Shown here piece by piece: positions 47,707-59,721 of a DNA stretch of 64,000 bases (position 1 is its first letter; each line of letters starts with the position of its first letter). The translations under genes and the position numbers were made by a program. Below the pieces are notes generated by a model, which did not search any database, had not been told where the DNA came from, and saw only the letters and a list, made by a program, of their open reading frames with translations. Source of the stretch: Areca catechu. Lineage: Eukaryota > Streptophyta > Magnoliopsida > Arecales > Arecaceae. Location of the stretch: contig CM038044.1 of NCBI GenBank assembly GCA_021397845.1, positions 40,224,354-40,288,353 on the forward strand, given 5' to 3'.

Positions 47707-48189
47707 TCTACATCTGATGTCCATCAGTTTCACTTCTCCTGCATCATGTATCTCTCCATGGTAGCGAGATCCTTTTCTTCAATCGATGTAGAACCTGGAG
47801 TTACAAGCTAGTCTTCCAAAATTTGCCCATACTTCAACTATATTTTATGGAACATCCTCGAAGTAGATGCAACACATGCAACCAGATAATTCATCAATTA
47901 AGTGGTCTCCTTTTAGTCTTTCTATTTGTGTTTGCCTGTTGTTTATAAGGTTTAGGATCGCTAGGTTGCACTCTTCATTCAATTCTTTTGCATTTTTGTC
48001 AATAGCCCATGCTTTAGTCCTTGGGACTTTGGCCAAGACTTTGTCTCAGCTCAAACTCGGATCTGATGGCCCTATAAATTTTGGATCGATGGCTTTTGCC
48101 ATCAAGGCCTAGCCTCCCAGCTAATTATAGAATAAGCCCAGTTTAAAAGAAAGTCTTTCATTTACTAAAATGAGGGGCAGTTCCATCAT
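47707..48189. other. Unassigned sequence between Copia LTR and Tat scrap
   Basis: Short frames only. A 63-codon minus-strand frame (47845-48036) has a charged, possibly coiled-coil composition, but no domain was recognised. It may be the untranslated 3' side of the Tat scrap. Confidence 0.4.
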
Positions 48190-48660
48190 TGATACTATAT
48201 TCATTGATTTTCATAATTCCATGGATGGGGTAAATGCATTCCATCTAGTTGTGTAGATGATAAGTCCTGGATTGGATTACTTCTTTCACTTGGTATGGCT
48301 GCTCCCAATTTGGAGATAGCTTCCCTTGCATGGTCGGCTAGGATACTTTAGCTAGCTGAAGCACAAGATCTCTGAATTAGAAGAGATTGCCTCAAACTCT
48401 TGCATTATGGTATCTAGAGACTCTTTGCCGATGGCCACCATCTTTACTGCTGCTCGCTCACAGACTTCTTTCAACAGATCCAAGTTTGCTCATAGGTGCT
48501 TGGAGTTGCTATCCTCTTGGAAGTTCTCGATTCAAAAGGAGGGAAGGCCCAACTCTAGTGGGATCACTACTTTGATCCCAAAAGCAAGGTTGAAAGGAGT
48601 TTTGCCGGTCAAGATCCTTTGTGTAGTTCAATAGGCCCAAAGACATGGTATAGTTCATGA
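48190..48660 (-). pseudogene. Tat-type integrase C-terminal scrap
   Basis: On the minus strand it gives TGKTPFNLAFGIKVVIPLELGLPS, then NSKHL, ANLDLLKEV and AAVKMVAI, matching the SSFNLAYGSEAMLPIE region of the integrase at 32904-34249 and SLAFGTEAMIPIE at 600-690. Stops are present and upstream domains are absent. Confidence 0.7.
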
Positions 48661-49018
48661 TACGAGATGCTTACATGAAGAACATCAGCGTAAAGGAAGA
48701 GCTATTTCGAATGAGAAATGATTCAGATCTATATGGCTTATTCTTTTCGAGGAGTAAAGAACATACTGGGATTGATTACAAGAGGAATAAAGAGTACTAT
48801 CCCACAGACTGAACTCATCCAAATGATAAAGAAAGAGGATCTAAGGGTTGAGAAACCACTTACGATTAGGACTAGTGCCTTCTTCAACAAGTCAGACCTA
48901 AGATTACGGGGGTTTGTACCATGCAATGATCTCTTCTCCGTAGTTGGATCTCTCAGCACTCGAGGGGGTTGGCGCCTGGATGAGGAGGATTTACTCCGAC
49001 AGATTTGTTAGCTTTAAG
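48661..49018. other. Unassigned sequence
   Basis: A 97-codon plus-strand frame (48718-49011) has no recognisable domain. It contains ttggcgcctggatgagg at about 48970, which resembles a retrotransposon primer site but has no adjoining LTR that I can identify. Confidence 0.35.
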
Positions 49019-50033
49019 GTCAGGGGTTCCAATGCAAGGAGGACCTCCTCTACAGATCGAGATACCTAGGGGATCTTGCAAGCAACAGAGTAAGAGACCT
49101 ATTGAAGTAGAGAATGAAGGGGAAAGGAAACTTTGAGTACAGAGGGGTAGGGAATGGCGATGGAAGATGGGTCTTGGCATGGATGAGGCTTGGCGTGGAA
49201 GAGTCTTAGTGAGGAGAAAGCTTGTCACCTGAAGACTTGAAGGAGGAATGCTTGATGGCTAGGGCTTGGGAGCGGAACTCTTGACAGCTAGGGCTTGGAG
49301 GAGGGACACTTGGTGGCTAGGGCTTGGAGTTTTGAGAACTAAGTTGGGCCTCACACCCTCTCCCTCACGGAGCGTCAATGCAAAGAGCACAGGAAGTAGA
49401 AGAAAACTTTTTATTCATCAAGATCTATCTCTTACAAGAGAGGGGGGTACTTTTTAATCACACAAGATCCCTTTTAAAATTTGGATACATGCCTAAAACA
49501 ATGAGAGAAAAAAGGGGAGCACCTTTCATGCTTAGGCGGTCAAGGATTTCCAAGTGGGGCGCCTCTTTCCTTTCATGCTTGGCCAAAGATTTCCAAGTGA
49601 GGCGCCTCTTTTGAAATTTGAAAAGCTTCCAAGTTAGTGGGAAAAGAATGTGGGGCGCCCATTTGAATTTCAAGGAAATAAGGAGAGAAATATGGGGCAC
49701 CACTTAGTTTCTTCCTTTGCTTGGGGTGGCTTGAGTGGGGACCAGTGAAGGTGGCACATGATGTCTTCCCACTTTGCTTTAGTGGGGGCCAGTGGAGGTG
49801 GTGCATGACATCTTCTATTTTTGCTTAAGTGGGGACCAGTGGCTCTCCTCTTGGACTTGACTCGAATAAAAGAAAACAAAATTACAGGATTCAAGATGAA
49901 AACAAATAGGCTCAATTGACTCAACTCTATTACAGGACTGACAGAACTCAAAACTGATGGACTTAAATGCTTAAGCAATCATAATGAGCTCTGAATTGGG
50001 TGTAGCCTCTTTCTGATCCTAGTGCCCGTACCA
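49019..50033 (-). repeat. 3' LTR of the second chromovirus
   Basis: The inner end is well defined at 50033 (gtacca, next to the purine-rich minus-strand CCTGGGAGATT). The outer end is only estimated. It contains three copies of ggctagggcttgg at about 33-bp spacing (49255-49330) and several ggggcgcc/aaatttcaag-type repeats at 49490-49700. Confidence 0.5.
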
Positions 50034-50039
50034 AATCTC

Positions 50040-50880
50040 CCAGGATGGGAGGAGCTCGACCCTATCGAGTAAGGGTCAGTCTGACTCTAGTACTGCTCTA
50101 ATAGGTCCGGGTCGATGCATTGCAGATCCTCTCGAGTGATCCACAAGTTCTCAGATTCTGGTCGACCTTACCAATGAACCAAATAATGCTGGTAGCCCCT
50201 GTTACCGGTAGTAAAAACCTGGTCATCCAGAATATGCTCAATCTATTCTCGTCGCTTAGGTAAATTGATTGGTGGACATTCGGGGTGAAGGTTCTCTCTC
50301 AAGAATTGGGTCAGGTCCAAACAGCTCACGAGGTATCATTATTGGCTCCCTAAACTCAACTAGATCTGAAATGTTGAAGGTTGGGCTAAATTACAAAATT
50401 CGGGTGATAACTCAAGCACAAAGGCATTAGGTCCAACTTTCTTTATCACCTTGAAAGGTTCAGCTCCATGTGCATGTAACTTTTTCACGATTCCTAGAGG
50501 AAACCATTCAGGTCTAAGCCTAATCATCATGTGATCTCCCTCAGCAAACGCTTTAACTCGTTTTTCGGAAATTAGCCATAAGTATTTAAGTTTCATTGCT
50601 CAGATACAAATTTTTAACATGTTGTACATGACTCGTACCAACACCTAATAAATTATAGGTTTGACTGTGCATTCTTATCGGAAGAAATTTATTAAATCTT
50701 TAACTACAACTTTGTGCTTGACCCTTGGTTGGTGGGTGACATGCAGATAAAAATTTTACATGGACTCCTAATAAATGCCATAAGGTCTTCCAGAAATAGG
50801 TAGCAAATCTAACATGCTCAAAGGATTTATGCAACCTGTTAACCTTAACAAACTGTAATTGAGTGGTTCTAGAAGTATTG
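50040..50880 (-). pseudogene. Integrase end and chromodomain of the second chromovirus
   Basis: Minus-strand order: ATYFWKTLWHLLGVHVKFLSA (about 50740-50810, core scrap), EGDHMMIRLRPEWFP and GAEPFKVIKKVGPNAFVLEL (C-terminal domain, 50400-50550), FNISDLVEF, then a chromodomain (about 50110-50250) with HILDDQV, YLVHW, LWITREDL and IDPDLLEQY. A stop replaces the residue after YLVHW. The same domains survive as in the element at 2076-9012. Confidence 0.8.
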
Positions 50881-51099
50881 GACACCTTAGGATAGGGTAG
50901 GAAATAAGAAGAGGATTCATAGAATAGTCCTTGATTAATGGGAATGACCTTAAGGTTTGGACATCGATTTATAACTACAGGAAATAAAGGTCCACTTTAT
51001 GGAAGGATGAGTCAGCAATTTCAAAAAAGAGATCTTCAACCAGGACTAAAGGATTGATTTCTCCCTGAGGGTACTAAATTGAAGAAACCATGTCCTCAC

Positions 51100-51998
51100 T
51101 AATTTCCTTTTATTCTTGAATTTCAAGACTAGGCTATATAATTTGATTCTCTTCTAGTATTTCCTCAGGTAAAGTCCTAGAGTAGTAGTGTTATACTCCT
51201 CACAGTTCTCTTCTTCTAATTGTCTTTCCAATACAGCTTCAGTCTGAGTATTTTCCTGGTAATCAAGTTTTAGGTCTGCCATGTATATTTCCTCTTCAAT
51301 GTCATCCTCGTGAACAAATGGGGTAGGAGGGGTGGGTCGGCTAAGGGAAACTTGACTAGTACTTTGCTTATATCTAGGGTATTAATCCTATTGGATTCGG
51401 GTTGAAGGGTTATGGGTCCCCTCTACTCATAAGACATGGGTAGGTACTTTTTCTTAAGTTTGATCTTCATGGCTCTCTATGTGGCTATGGGCATGTCTCT
51501 TCTCTGATGACAAATGTGCTAAATATTTTTCCAACACAACCTAGCTTGTCAGACTAATCGAAGTTTAGCAAATTTGAACTTTCTCTCTCCCGATATCTCA
51601 TACCATTGAAAATATTGATCCATGTCATTCTCCCAATCAATGTACACCTTAGGGTTTAGATTTCCATCAAAGGTGGGTGCTTCAAAGTGAATGTTCCTAC
51701 GGGCTCTTTCCTCCAAATCAGTGAAGTCTTGGTGTGGGTGTCTATGGTCATGTTCAGGGGTGGGATCATGGTGATGGGTTCTGGGATCCAGGGGAGTTGG
51801 TATAGGTGATTCTGGTTTAATACAGGTCTTACGGGTCTTTTCAAGGATCACGATTCGCTCCTCCATTTGGTCAAACCTATTATTTAGTTGTTTATATTGT
51901 TCAGTCATGGTTCTCAACAAAGTTTCAAGATTTGGGACCATGGTGACACTTGGTTGGGATTGAAAATATTGGTATGGAATTCTTGATCTAGTGGTCAT
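51100..51998 (-). pseudogene. gag of the second chromovirus
   Basis: Start at 51998 (MTTRSRIPYQYFQ), an N-terminal coiled coil (LLRTMTEQYKQLNNRFDQMEERI), a Pro/His-rich linker, and the core FEAPTFDGNLNPKVYIDWENDMDQYFQWYE. The frame stops at 51549 and weaker pieces continue to about 51100. Alignment with 4889-6050 is clear over the linker and core. Confidence 0.8.
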
Positions 51999-52847
51999 GC
52001 AGCATAGAGTCTCGTTCTAGGGGTTTCCTAAACCTAGAAGCTCAATATAGAATGAATTGACTGAGTACAATCAAGTCTACAATTATCTTTTTAACTGGCC
52101 AGGTAAGAGGTGGGAGTGTGGGAGGCTCCCCCTGCTCTCACAAGGTCCTAATTAAAAATCATAGTTTCGCTTAAGGCATTTGTCATTGGACCCCTAGCCT
52201 TAGACACTAATTTCTAGGATGTGAAGAATTGAGTTACATCAGTCTCAACACACTACTCTGAACTTGACTTATTGGTGTCCCTAGTTTTGCTTTAGGTTAC
52301 TACTCAATTTTAATTAGGGCTTAGGATCGATGCAAATGAGGGTGGTTGTTTGTGGGCCAAGGAAAGGTGATGCAATCCTTCCCTTATCTTGGATAGAATT
52401 GCCCATATATATTTTAACTATGAAAGCACAAGCAAATTCTACTCAATATGAAAACTAAACTATCTAAGCAATTTAGTTTTGTAATGTGCTAGAAAACTTT
52501 GGGGTGTTCAATGTACCAAAAAAAAATCATGCAATTCAAGCAATCACTTAGGCAAATTCATGCGATCACACATCAAGCAAGCAATTAGCACATTAAACCT
52601 TTAACCTAAGAATTTTCACGTCCAGCCGTAGCTCATTACTACCATGGGTTATGACAGTATACTTTCATATATCCACTCATGAGGCATGAAATCTTAGATC
52701 AAAGAATGAAAACGATGCAATAGTTTTCGAAATTTCATATCTGAAATCTATGAAGGAGATGTCAGACCTGGTTTGGACCGGCAAATATTGATGTAGGATG
52801 CTAAATTAAACTGAGATTTGAATAATTATTGAATCAATTTTCAGATC
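51999..52847 (-). other. Untranslated leader of the second chromovirus
   Basis: Matches 6060-6480 over about 52020-52400 (shared gtgtccctagtttt, gggccaaggaaaggt and ccttccctta). No coding signal. Ends where the Copia LTR begins at 52848. Confidence 0.65.
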
Positions 52848-53182
52848 TGTTGACCCCATAAGTGATTTTGATGATAACCAAACATTAGAGCATGTATATT
52901 TATATCTAATAACTCTTCAAGTATTTTACAAGTTTTTGTAGGATGATTTGTTTGATCAAAATTTCAACTCCTACATCTTTACTTCTTGTTTTGAGTTATG
53001 TTGTAATCTGTTTTTGTAAAGAAGAATCCAATAAAAAAGCTAAGAAAAAATCTGTAAAAAAGGGTTACTTCTGTGTGTGCATGCCTTAGAATTATTTTGA
53101 GTTGGTATGCTTGAAAAATGTAAGAGTGTTGGTGAGAGTTTTTCTTTGAGTTCAATTGTAAAAATCCTGAAGAAGTTACTCA

Positions 53183-53705
53183 AGCCGACCCAGCATGGTG
53201 AAGAGCCGACTCCACCTCATGTCACGAAGCAAGGATTCTGGTACGCAGCAATCCGAGCCGACTCGAAGGTAAATGAGCCAACTCCAGAAAATCCAAGTTG
53301 ACTAGAATATATTCGAGCCGACTACCCTAGACTCTAGTTTTTGAAGATTTTTGAGAACAGCCAGGTGAGTTGACCCGAACCTCAAAGAGCGGACTTCACC
53401 AAACCTAATTTTGAAGACCTGAGAAAGTGAGCCGACCCGAATTGCATCGAGTCGACTCTTCTAGAGTAATGATTTCGGAACCTGAGAAGAAGAGCCGACC
53501 AAAGATCAAAAGAGCCGACTCCTCGAGTTCAAGATTTTCAAAGATATAAGTTCGAGCTGACCCGAGCTATCAAGAGCGACTCATCCAGAATGAAATTTTG
53601 CACCCTGAGACAAAGAGCCGACTACACTGAAGATTTGGCGACTCGACCTATCGACTCGAAGGATCCGAGCTGACTCGAAGGAATCCGAGCCGACTCGAAT
53701 ATCGC
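53183..53705. repeat. Clustered gagccgactcg motif in the Sirevirus LTR
   Basis: At least ten copies or near-copies of the word gagccgactc/gagccgacccga, irregularly spaced. Repeated in the 3' LTR at about 62818-63345 and, in variant form, in the internal spacer at 59877-60063. The half-palindromic cgagccgactcg suggests a binding site array. Confidence 0.75.
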
Positions 53706-54134
53706 TTTCAAGTATCTAACGGCTAGTTCCAGAATTTTTTTTTGAATACCAAAAAGTGCTCCAACGGTTATATGTCACATCCCAACGGTCTACAATATCT
53801 CAAACTATCTTGAAGTGATGGAAGACCATATATTTGAGGGATTTGAACTTCTCTCAAGTAAGTTTTTTGAAAGTTCTTCAAAGTTTTGAAGCTACATTGA
53901 ATATCCTACCTACCAACAAGCAAGAGAGCATAAGAGCATTCAAGTCAGCCTTCAACCCTTCACCAACTCTAATCTGAAGCTTGAAGCACTTTGCAAGGAA
54001 GCCACCGATGCAATTAAAGTTTATTCAAGTGCATCCAAATGGACTTCTCACAAGCTGCACCGGCAACTATCCGACAAAAAGAGTTTGTCATTATTATTGC
54101 ATTTATTTCAATTCATCTTTAAATTGGTTGGGTT

Positions 54135-54400
54135 ATTGGTGAGCTCGATTGAAAAACCAAATAGGTTCTTGGTGAGCCTTTCATAAAAACCAAGTGTTGG
54201 GTTCTTGGTGATCCTGGTAAAACCAAGTTAGGTTCTTGGTGACCTTGTGAAAACCAAGTTGGGTTCTTGGTGATCCTGGTAAAACCAAGTTAGGTTCTTG
54301 GTGATCCTGTGAAAACCAAGTTGGGTTTCTTTGGTGATCCTGTTTAAAATCAAAGGGTATTGGGTTTTTTTTGGTGATCCTGTTAAAACCAAAGTGTAAA
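54135..54400. repeat. 31-bp tandem repeat in the Sirevirus LTR
   Basis: Alternating units of 31 bp built on gttcttggtgatcctggtaa and aaaaccaagttgg; about six to eight units. The counterpart in the 3' LTR runs from about 63768 past the window end. Confidence 0.85.
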
Positions 54401-54676
54401 GATTTTGAATTATGATCTTGTAAAACAATCCTACTATATTCGGGTGTGAATATAGTGAAAATCCCAAGTGGTATCTTGGATAGTGGATATAGGAGCTGGG
54501 TTGCTCCGAACCACTATAAATTTGGTGTGTTTGTGTTGTGCTTCTTCATTCTTATTTAGCTTCTGCAATTTACTACTCTGTCACAGCACCTAACACTTTG
54601 TGAGGGATTTTTAATTGCATATTATCTACTTTAAATTTTTAAATTTCCAATTCTGGGTAGCTATCTAGGCAACAAC

Positions 54677-54690
54677 TGGTATCAAAGTAG
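54677..54690 (+). other. Primer binding site of the Sirevirus-type element
   Basis: TGGTATCAAAGTAG starts two bases after the LTR. The first eight bases fit initiator tRNA-Met, and the ninth is changed from the usual G. Confidence 0.75.
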
Positions 54691-54719
54691 TGTCTCTGAT
54701 TACATTAGAGTAAAGATTG

Positions 54720-56589
54720 ATGGCTCATCCCATGAGTACATCCTTGGTGAAAGGCCAATCAACTAATAGACCTCCACTCTTCATAGACACGAATTATTCT
54801 TATTGAAAAGCAAGAATAAAAATCTATATACAAGCTGTTGATTTTCAATTATGGAAGGTCATTCTTAAAGGGCCACATGTTCCCATGATCAAAATTGATG
54901 GCGTGGATGTCCCTAAGCCTGAAGAGGAATGGGATGAATACAACATAAAATTAGGAGAATTGAATGCCAAAGCAATAAACTTGCTATACTGTGCTTTGGA
55001 TTCAAATGAGTTTAATCAAATTTTCACTTTCTCTTTGGCAAAGAAAATTTGGGATAAACTTGAGATGACCCATGAAGGAACTTCACAAGTAAAAACTTTA
55101 AAGATTAATCTTTTAGTGCACAATTATGAATTGTTTAAAATGGAGCTTAATGAAAATATCTCTGTCATGTACACTAGATTTACAGATATTATTAACGGTT
55201 TGAAAAGCCTTGGCAGGGTTTACTCAAATGCTGATTTGGTACAAAATTTTGAGATCACTTCTTGACAAATGGGACCCTAAAGTTACTGCCATCCAGGAAG
55301 CTAAAGACTTGAACACTCTATCGATGGATAAACTAATGGGTTCCCTCATCACACACAAATTAGCCATGCAGCATAAAACAGATGATGATTAGAAGAAGAA
55401 GAAAACTATTGCATTCAAGGTTGCATTGGAATCAAAGAATGATGAAGAATCGAAAGATGACTCTACCTCCTCCGAAGATGATCTAGAAGACGAAGACATT
55501 GTAATGGTCATGAGGAGATTCAGAAAGTTTATGAAAAAGAAAAAAGGAAGATACAACGAAAAATTCCATAAACGAGGAGAACATTCAAAAGAAAAGGACA
55601 AGGATAAAGGTAAAGATAAGGAACAAGCCCCCACCTACTATGAATGTAAGAAACCGGGACACATTCATCTGGACTGTCCACTATTGAAGAAATTTTTTAA
55701 AAAGAAGAAAAAGAAAGCGATGGTTGCCACGTGGAGCGACAGTGAAGAATCTACTTCAACTGAAGAGGAAGAGACCACGAAAATAGCGAACTTATGTTTA
55801 ATGGGTCTTGAGGATAAGGTAACTTCTCCCAATACTCAAATTGAATTTACTTTTGATGAGTTAAATTCTGCATTTCATGATCTTTTATCTGAATTTAAAA
55901 AGGCTAGAGTACATATTAGATCTTTAAAGAATACTAATGATTTTTTACTCAAAGAAAAAGAGGAGATTTCATAAAAGAACATTTTATCACAAAATGAACT
56001 TCATGCCTTTTCTGAAAATTATAATGTTTTAAAGACTGGAAATAATGATTATCTTGACAAAAATAAAGTTTTGTTGAAAGAAAATAATGAGTTGAGAAAG
56101 GAGGTTAAAAAACTTAAGCTACTTGTTGAAAAACTAACTCTATCCTCTAACAAGCTTGAGTTAATTCTTAAAGAACAAAGAATTTCTGGTAATAAAGCTG
56201 GAATAGGTTTTAATGCTTCAAGTTCAAATTATATTTCAGCAACTACATTTGTGAAACAAAAAAATTTTATTTCCAAGTTTACTTCTCAAAAGGCTTTTGT
56301 GACAAAAGGTTCTACTTCTATTTCAAAAGCTGCCTTGTATGTTCCCAAACATTCAAATACAAAACCTGCTATTTCTGCATCTCATGCATCTAAAATTTCA
56401 AAGCATAAATCTTTTCAGATTTCTAGAATCAGATGTTTTGCTTGCAAAAAACTTGGACATAAAGCTTTTAATTGCAATACTGTTAGAAATGTCCTTAATA
56501 AATCAAGAAAGATTTGGGTTCCCAAAGGAACCACCTCAGCTAACCTGCAAGGACCCAAGTTAGCTTGGGTACCTAAAAGAACTCCTTGA
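54720..56589 (+). pseudogene. Sirevirus gag with two zinc knuckles
   Basis: The first ATG is at 54720 (MAHPMSTS). The conserved gag core (LLYCALDSNEFNQIF, IWDKLEMTHEG, VKTLKINLLVHNYELFKM) lies in 54885-55265. A frameshift near 55245 leads to a second frame with a Lys/Glu-rich stretch, a knuckle whose first Cys is Tyr (YYECKKPGHIHLDC, about 55637-55680), a coiled coil (about 55840-56170) and an intact CCHC knuckle CFACKKLGHKAFNC (about 56434-56475). Stops near 54800, 55390 and 55972. Confidence 0.85.
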
Positions 56590-56619
56590 TTATGTTGCAG
56601 GAATGTCTTGCAATCCAGA

Positions 56620-58080
56620 AATTGAAGAAAAGATGGTATCTCGATAGTGGGTATTCAAGGCATATGACGGGTGACAAAGATCAGTTCATCACCCTAGAAA
56701 TGAAAAAAGCATGTTGGTTACTTTAGGAGACAATGGCAAAGGAAAAATAATTGGAATTGGTAAGATCAAGATAACCCCCTGTACTTTCATTGAAAATATA
56801 TTTCTAGTAGATAAATGGAAGCACAATTTATTGAGTATTAGTCAATTGTATGATAAAGGCTTCAAGGTTATCTTTGAATCATCTATGTGTATAGTAAGAA
56901 ACTCTCTTAACTCTAGTAGTAAATTCATTGGATATAGACTTAGAAATATTTATGTGGTAGATCTGAATGATCTTACCATGTCAAGTAGTTCCAGTTTTGT
57001 TGCAATAAATGCTAAAACCATGGAGTCTTGTTTACTATGGCATAGAAGATTAGGTCATGCTAGCATGCATACTATTGCCAAGTTGATTTCCAAAAATTTA
57101 GTTAGAGGCATGCCTAAGTTTAAAATTGATTTTGATCATGTTTGTGATGCATGCCAAATGGGTAAACAAACTAGGGGAAGATTTAAATCTAAAAATATGA
57201 TTTCAACATCTAGACCTCTAGAACTACTTCGCATACTTATTTGGACCAACTAGGATCACAAGCCTAGGAGGTATGAAATATGCCCTTATGATTGTAGATG
57301 ATTTTTCTAGATTTACATGGATTTTATTTATTGCTCATAAAGATGAAACCTTCAAAGTATTTCAAAAATTTCACAAAAAGGTTTCAAATCAGAAAAATCT
57401 TTTGATAATTTTAATTAGGAGTGATCACTGCATTGAATTTGAAAATCAGTTTTTCGATGATTATTATACTGAAAATGACATTGATCACAACTTCTCCACT
57501 CCTAGAACACCATAACAAAACGATGTTGTAGAGAGAAAAATAAAACTTTGGAAGAAATGGCCCGAACAATGTTATGTGAAGGTAATCTTCCAAGGTACTT
57601 TTGGATAGAAGCGGTGAACACTGCTTGTTATATTTTAAACCATATTTTGATCCGTCTTATCTTGAAGAAAACCCCCTATGAGCTTTGAAATGAAAAGAAA
57701 CCCAATATCAATTACTTTCATGTATTTGGATGTAAATGCTTTGTGCTTAATAATGGTAAGTATAATCTAGGAAAATTTGATGTTAAATCTGATGAAGCAA
57801 TTTTTCTTGATTATTCACTTCATAGCAAAGCATATAGAGTATTCAATAAAAGGACTCTTACTATTGAAGAGTCAATGCATATTATTTTTGATGAAACTAA
57901 CCCTTCACCATCTAAAAAAGATGAGTGTATTGACAATGATGCAGGTACAATTCAAAAGGAGATAGAAGATATGAGCATACAAGAAAGACCAATTGAAGAA
58001 GGAGAAGAAACGGTAAGGATCATACAGATCTACCAACTGAATGGAGGTACGCTACTTCCTATCCTAAAGAATTAATTATT
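56620..58080 (+). pseudogene. Sirevirus protease and integrase
   Basis: Protease active site WYLDSGYSRHMTG at about 56638-56680, where the usual Cys after Gly is Tyr. Then KHNLLSISQLYDKG, the pre-integrase LLWHRRLGHAS and CDACQMGKQ (57030-57175), the core with VDDFSRFTW and RSDH (Asp residues), and VVERK for the Glu near 57520. The C-terminal part (GKFDVKSDEAIFLDYS) is at 57743-58075. Frameshifts near 56700, 57250 and 57530 and stops divide it. Confidence 0.82.
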
Positions 58081-58159
58081 GATGATCCTTCATAAGGTAT
58101 TAGGACTAGGTCTACACATAGAACTGCACATGACTACCTAGCTTTTGTATCTCAAATAG

Positions 58160-59010
58160 AGCCTCATACCTTAGAAGAAGCTGAAAATGACCCAAACTGG
58201 ATGATGGCTATGCATGGTGAATGAACCAGTTTGAAAGAAATAAGGCTTGGACATTAGTTGATAGACCTAAAGACCACCCAATCATAGGAACCAAATGGGT
58301 CTATAGGAACAAATTAGATGAATAAGGAATGTCATTAGAAACAAAGCTAGATTAGCGGCTAAGGGATATAGTCAAGAAAAAGGTATTGATTTTGATGAAA
58401 CATATGCACCCGTAGCAGACTAGAAGCCATTAGATTACTTCTTGCATTTGCTTGCTACATGAATTTTAAATTTTTTCAAATGGATGTAAAAAGTGTATTT
58501 TTAAATGGTTTTATCTCCGAGCAAGTTTTTGTGGAACAACCACCGGGTTTTGAAGATCATGTTTTTCCAAACCATGTGTTTAAATTACATAAAGCTTTAT
58601 ATGGTTTGAAACAAGCACCCCGAGCCTAGTATGATATACTTAGCACTTTCTTAATTAAAAATAAATTTTCAAAAGCAAATGTTGATAAAACCTTTTTCAT
58701 CAAAAATAAAAACAATGACATATTAGTTGTACAAATTTATGTTGACGATATTATATTTGATGCAACTAATGAAAGTTTTTGTGAAAAATTTGCTAAGCTA
58801 ATACAGGGAGAATTTGAAATGAGCATAATGGGTAAACTTAACTATTTCCTCGGACTTCAAGTAAAGCAAACTAGGGAAGGAATCTTCATCAACCAAGCCA
58901 AATACATCAAGGAAATAATCAAGAAGTTTGGTATGGAGACGAGCACACAAATTGGCACACCCATGAGCCCATCTTGCAGATTGGACAAAGATGAAAATGA
59001 AAGATGAAAA
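58160..59010 (+). pseudogene. Sirevirus reverse transcriptase
   Basis: Pieces include WTLVDRPKDHPIIGTKWVYRNK (near 58240), LHKALYGLKQAP (58585-58620), the active site YVDDI (58738-58752) and LNYFLGLQVKQTREGIFI. An in-frame stop follows APRA, and earlier stops lie in the fingers region. The last 50 bases run into a 13-bp tandem repeat. Confidence 0.85.
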
Positions 59011-59040
59011 TGAAAGATGAAAATGAAAGATGAAAATGGA
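58989..59040 (+). repeat. Four copies of a 13-bp unit in pol
   Basis: Unit agatgaaaatgaa, four copies, the last ending gga. Other Sireviruses have a single copy of this text here, so three were probably added. 39 added bases keep the downstream frame but bring in TGA codons at 59008 and 59014. Confidence 0.88.
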
Positions 59041-59721
59041 TCCAATGTTGATCAAAAGCTATATAGAGGTATGATCAGATCCTTATTATATTTAACTGCA
59101 AGTAGACCGGATATCTTGTATAGTGTATATGTATGTGCTAGATTTCAATGTAATCCCAAAGAAATATATATGCTTGTTGTTAAAAGAATATTGAGATATT
59201 TGAAAGGTACAAGTAATCTAGGTCTTTGGTTTTCAAAACAATCATCTTTGAATTTAATCGGATTTTCTGATGCTGATTATGCTGGTTATAGAATTGATAG
59301 AAAAAGCACTAGCGGTACATGCCAATTTCTAGGGTTGAATTTAATCTTATGGCACTATAAGAAACAAAACTCGGTAGCACTTTCTACTGCTAAGGTAGAG
59401 TATATTGCTACAAGGAGTTGTTGTACACAAATATTATGGATTAAACAACAACTAGAAGACTTTGGTGTTACATAATGTAAAATTCCAATCAAGTGTGATA
59501 ACACAAGTACTATAAATTTAACCAAAAATCTCATTCACCATTCTAGGACTAAACATATAGAGATTAGACACTATTTTATTAGAGACAATGTTCTGAATGG
59601 TGACATAGAACTAGAGTTTATCCCTACTGAGAAATAATTAGCAAATATTTTTACTAAGCCACTGAATCAGGATAGATTTGAATTTCTTAGAGGAGAATTA
59701 AGGCTTTGTGATCCTTTCTAG
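59041..59721 (+). pseudogene. Sirevirus RNase H, end of pol
   Basis: Reads GSNVDQKLYRGMIRSLLYL, SRPDILYSVYVCARFQ, IGFSDADYAGYRIDR (first Asp), STAKVEYIA (Glu) and, after a stop near 59473, NTSTINL, HIEIRHYFIRDN, LANIFTKPL, ending with TAG at 59719. It continues in frame from the reverse transcriptase across the 13-bp repeat. Confidence 0.85.

Larger units (their letters stand above)
49019..52847 (-). mobile_element. Second internally deleted chromovirus, cut by the Sirevirus-type element
   Basis: Minus-strand element with gag (51100-51998) and integrase C-terminus plus chromodomain (50040-50880) but no protease, reverse transcriptase or RNase H, the same plan as 2076-9012. A 3' LTR ends at 50033 (TGGTACGGGCACTAGG on the minus strand). 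The leader runs to 52847, where the Copia LTR starts, so the 5' LTR is probably beyond the Copia element, outside the window. Confidence 0.75.
52848..54674 (+). repeat. 5' LTR of the Sirevirus-type element
   Basis: Contains two internal repeat systems: clustered gagccgactcga motifs (about 53183-53705) and 31-bp units around gttcttggtgatcctg (about 54135-54400). The 3' LTR copy matches it with scattered substitutions. Confidence 0.92.

Noticed and set aside
48718..49011. 97-codon frame considered as a small gene
   Set aside because: No domain, no splice or promoter context, and it lies between retrotransposon remnants.
54228..54467. Minus-strand frame with repeated ITKNLTWFYQDH-like text
   Set aside because: It is the translation of the 31-bp LTR repeats.
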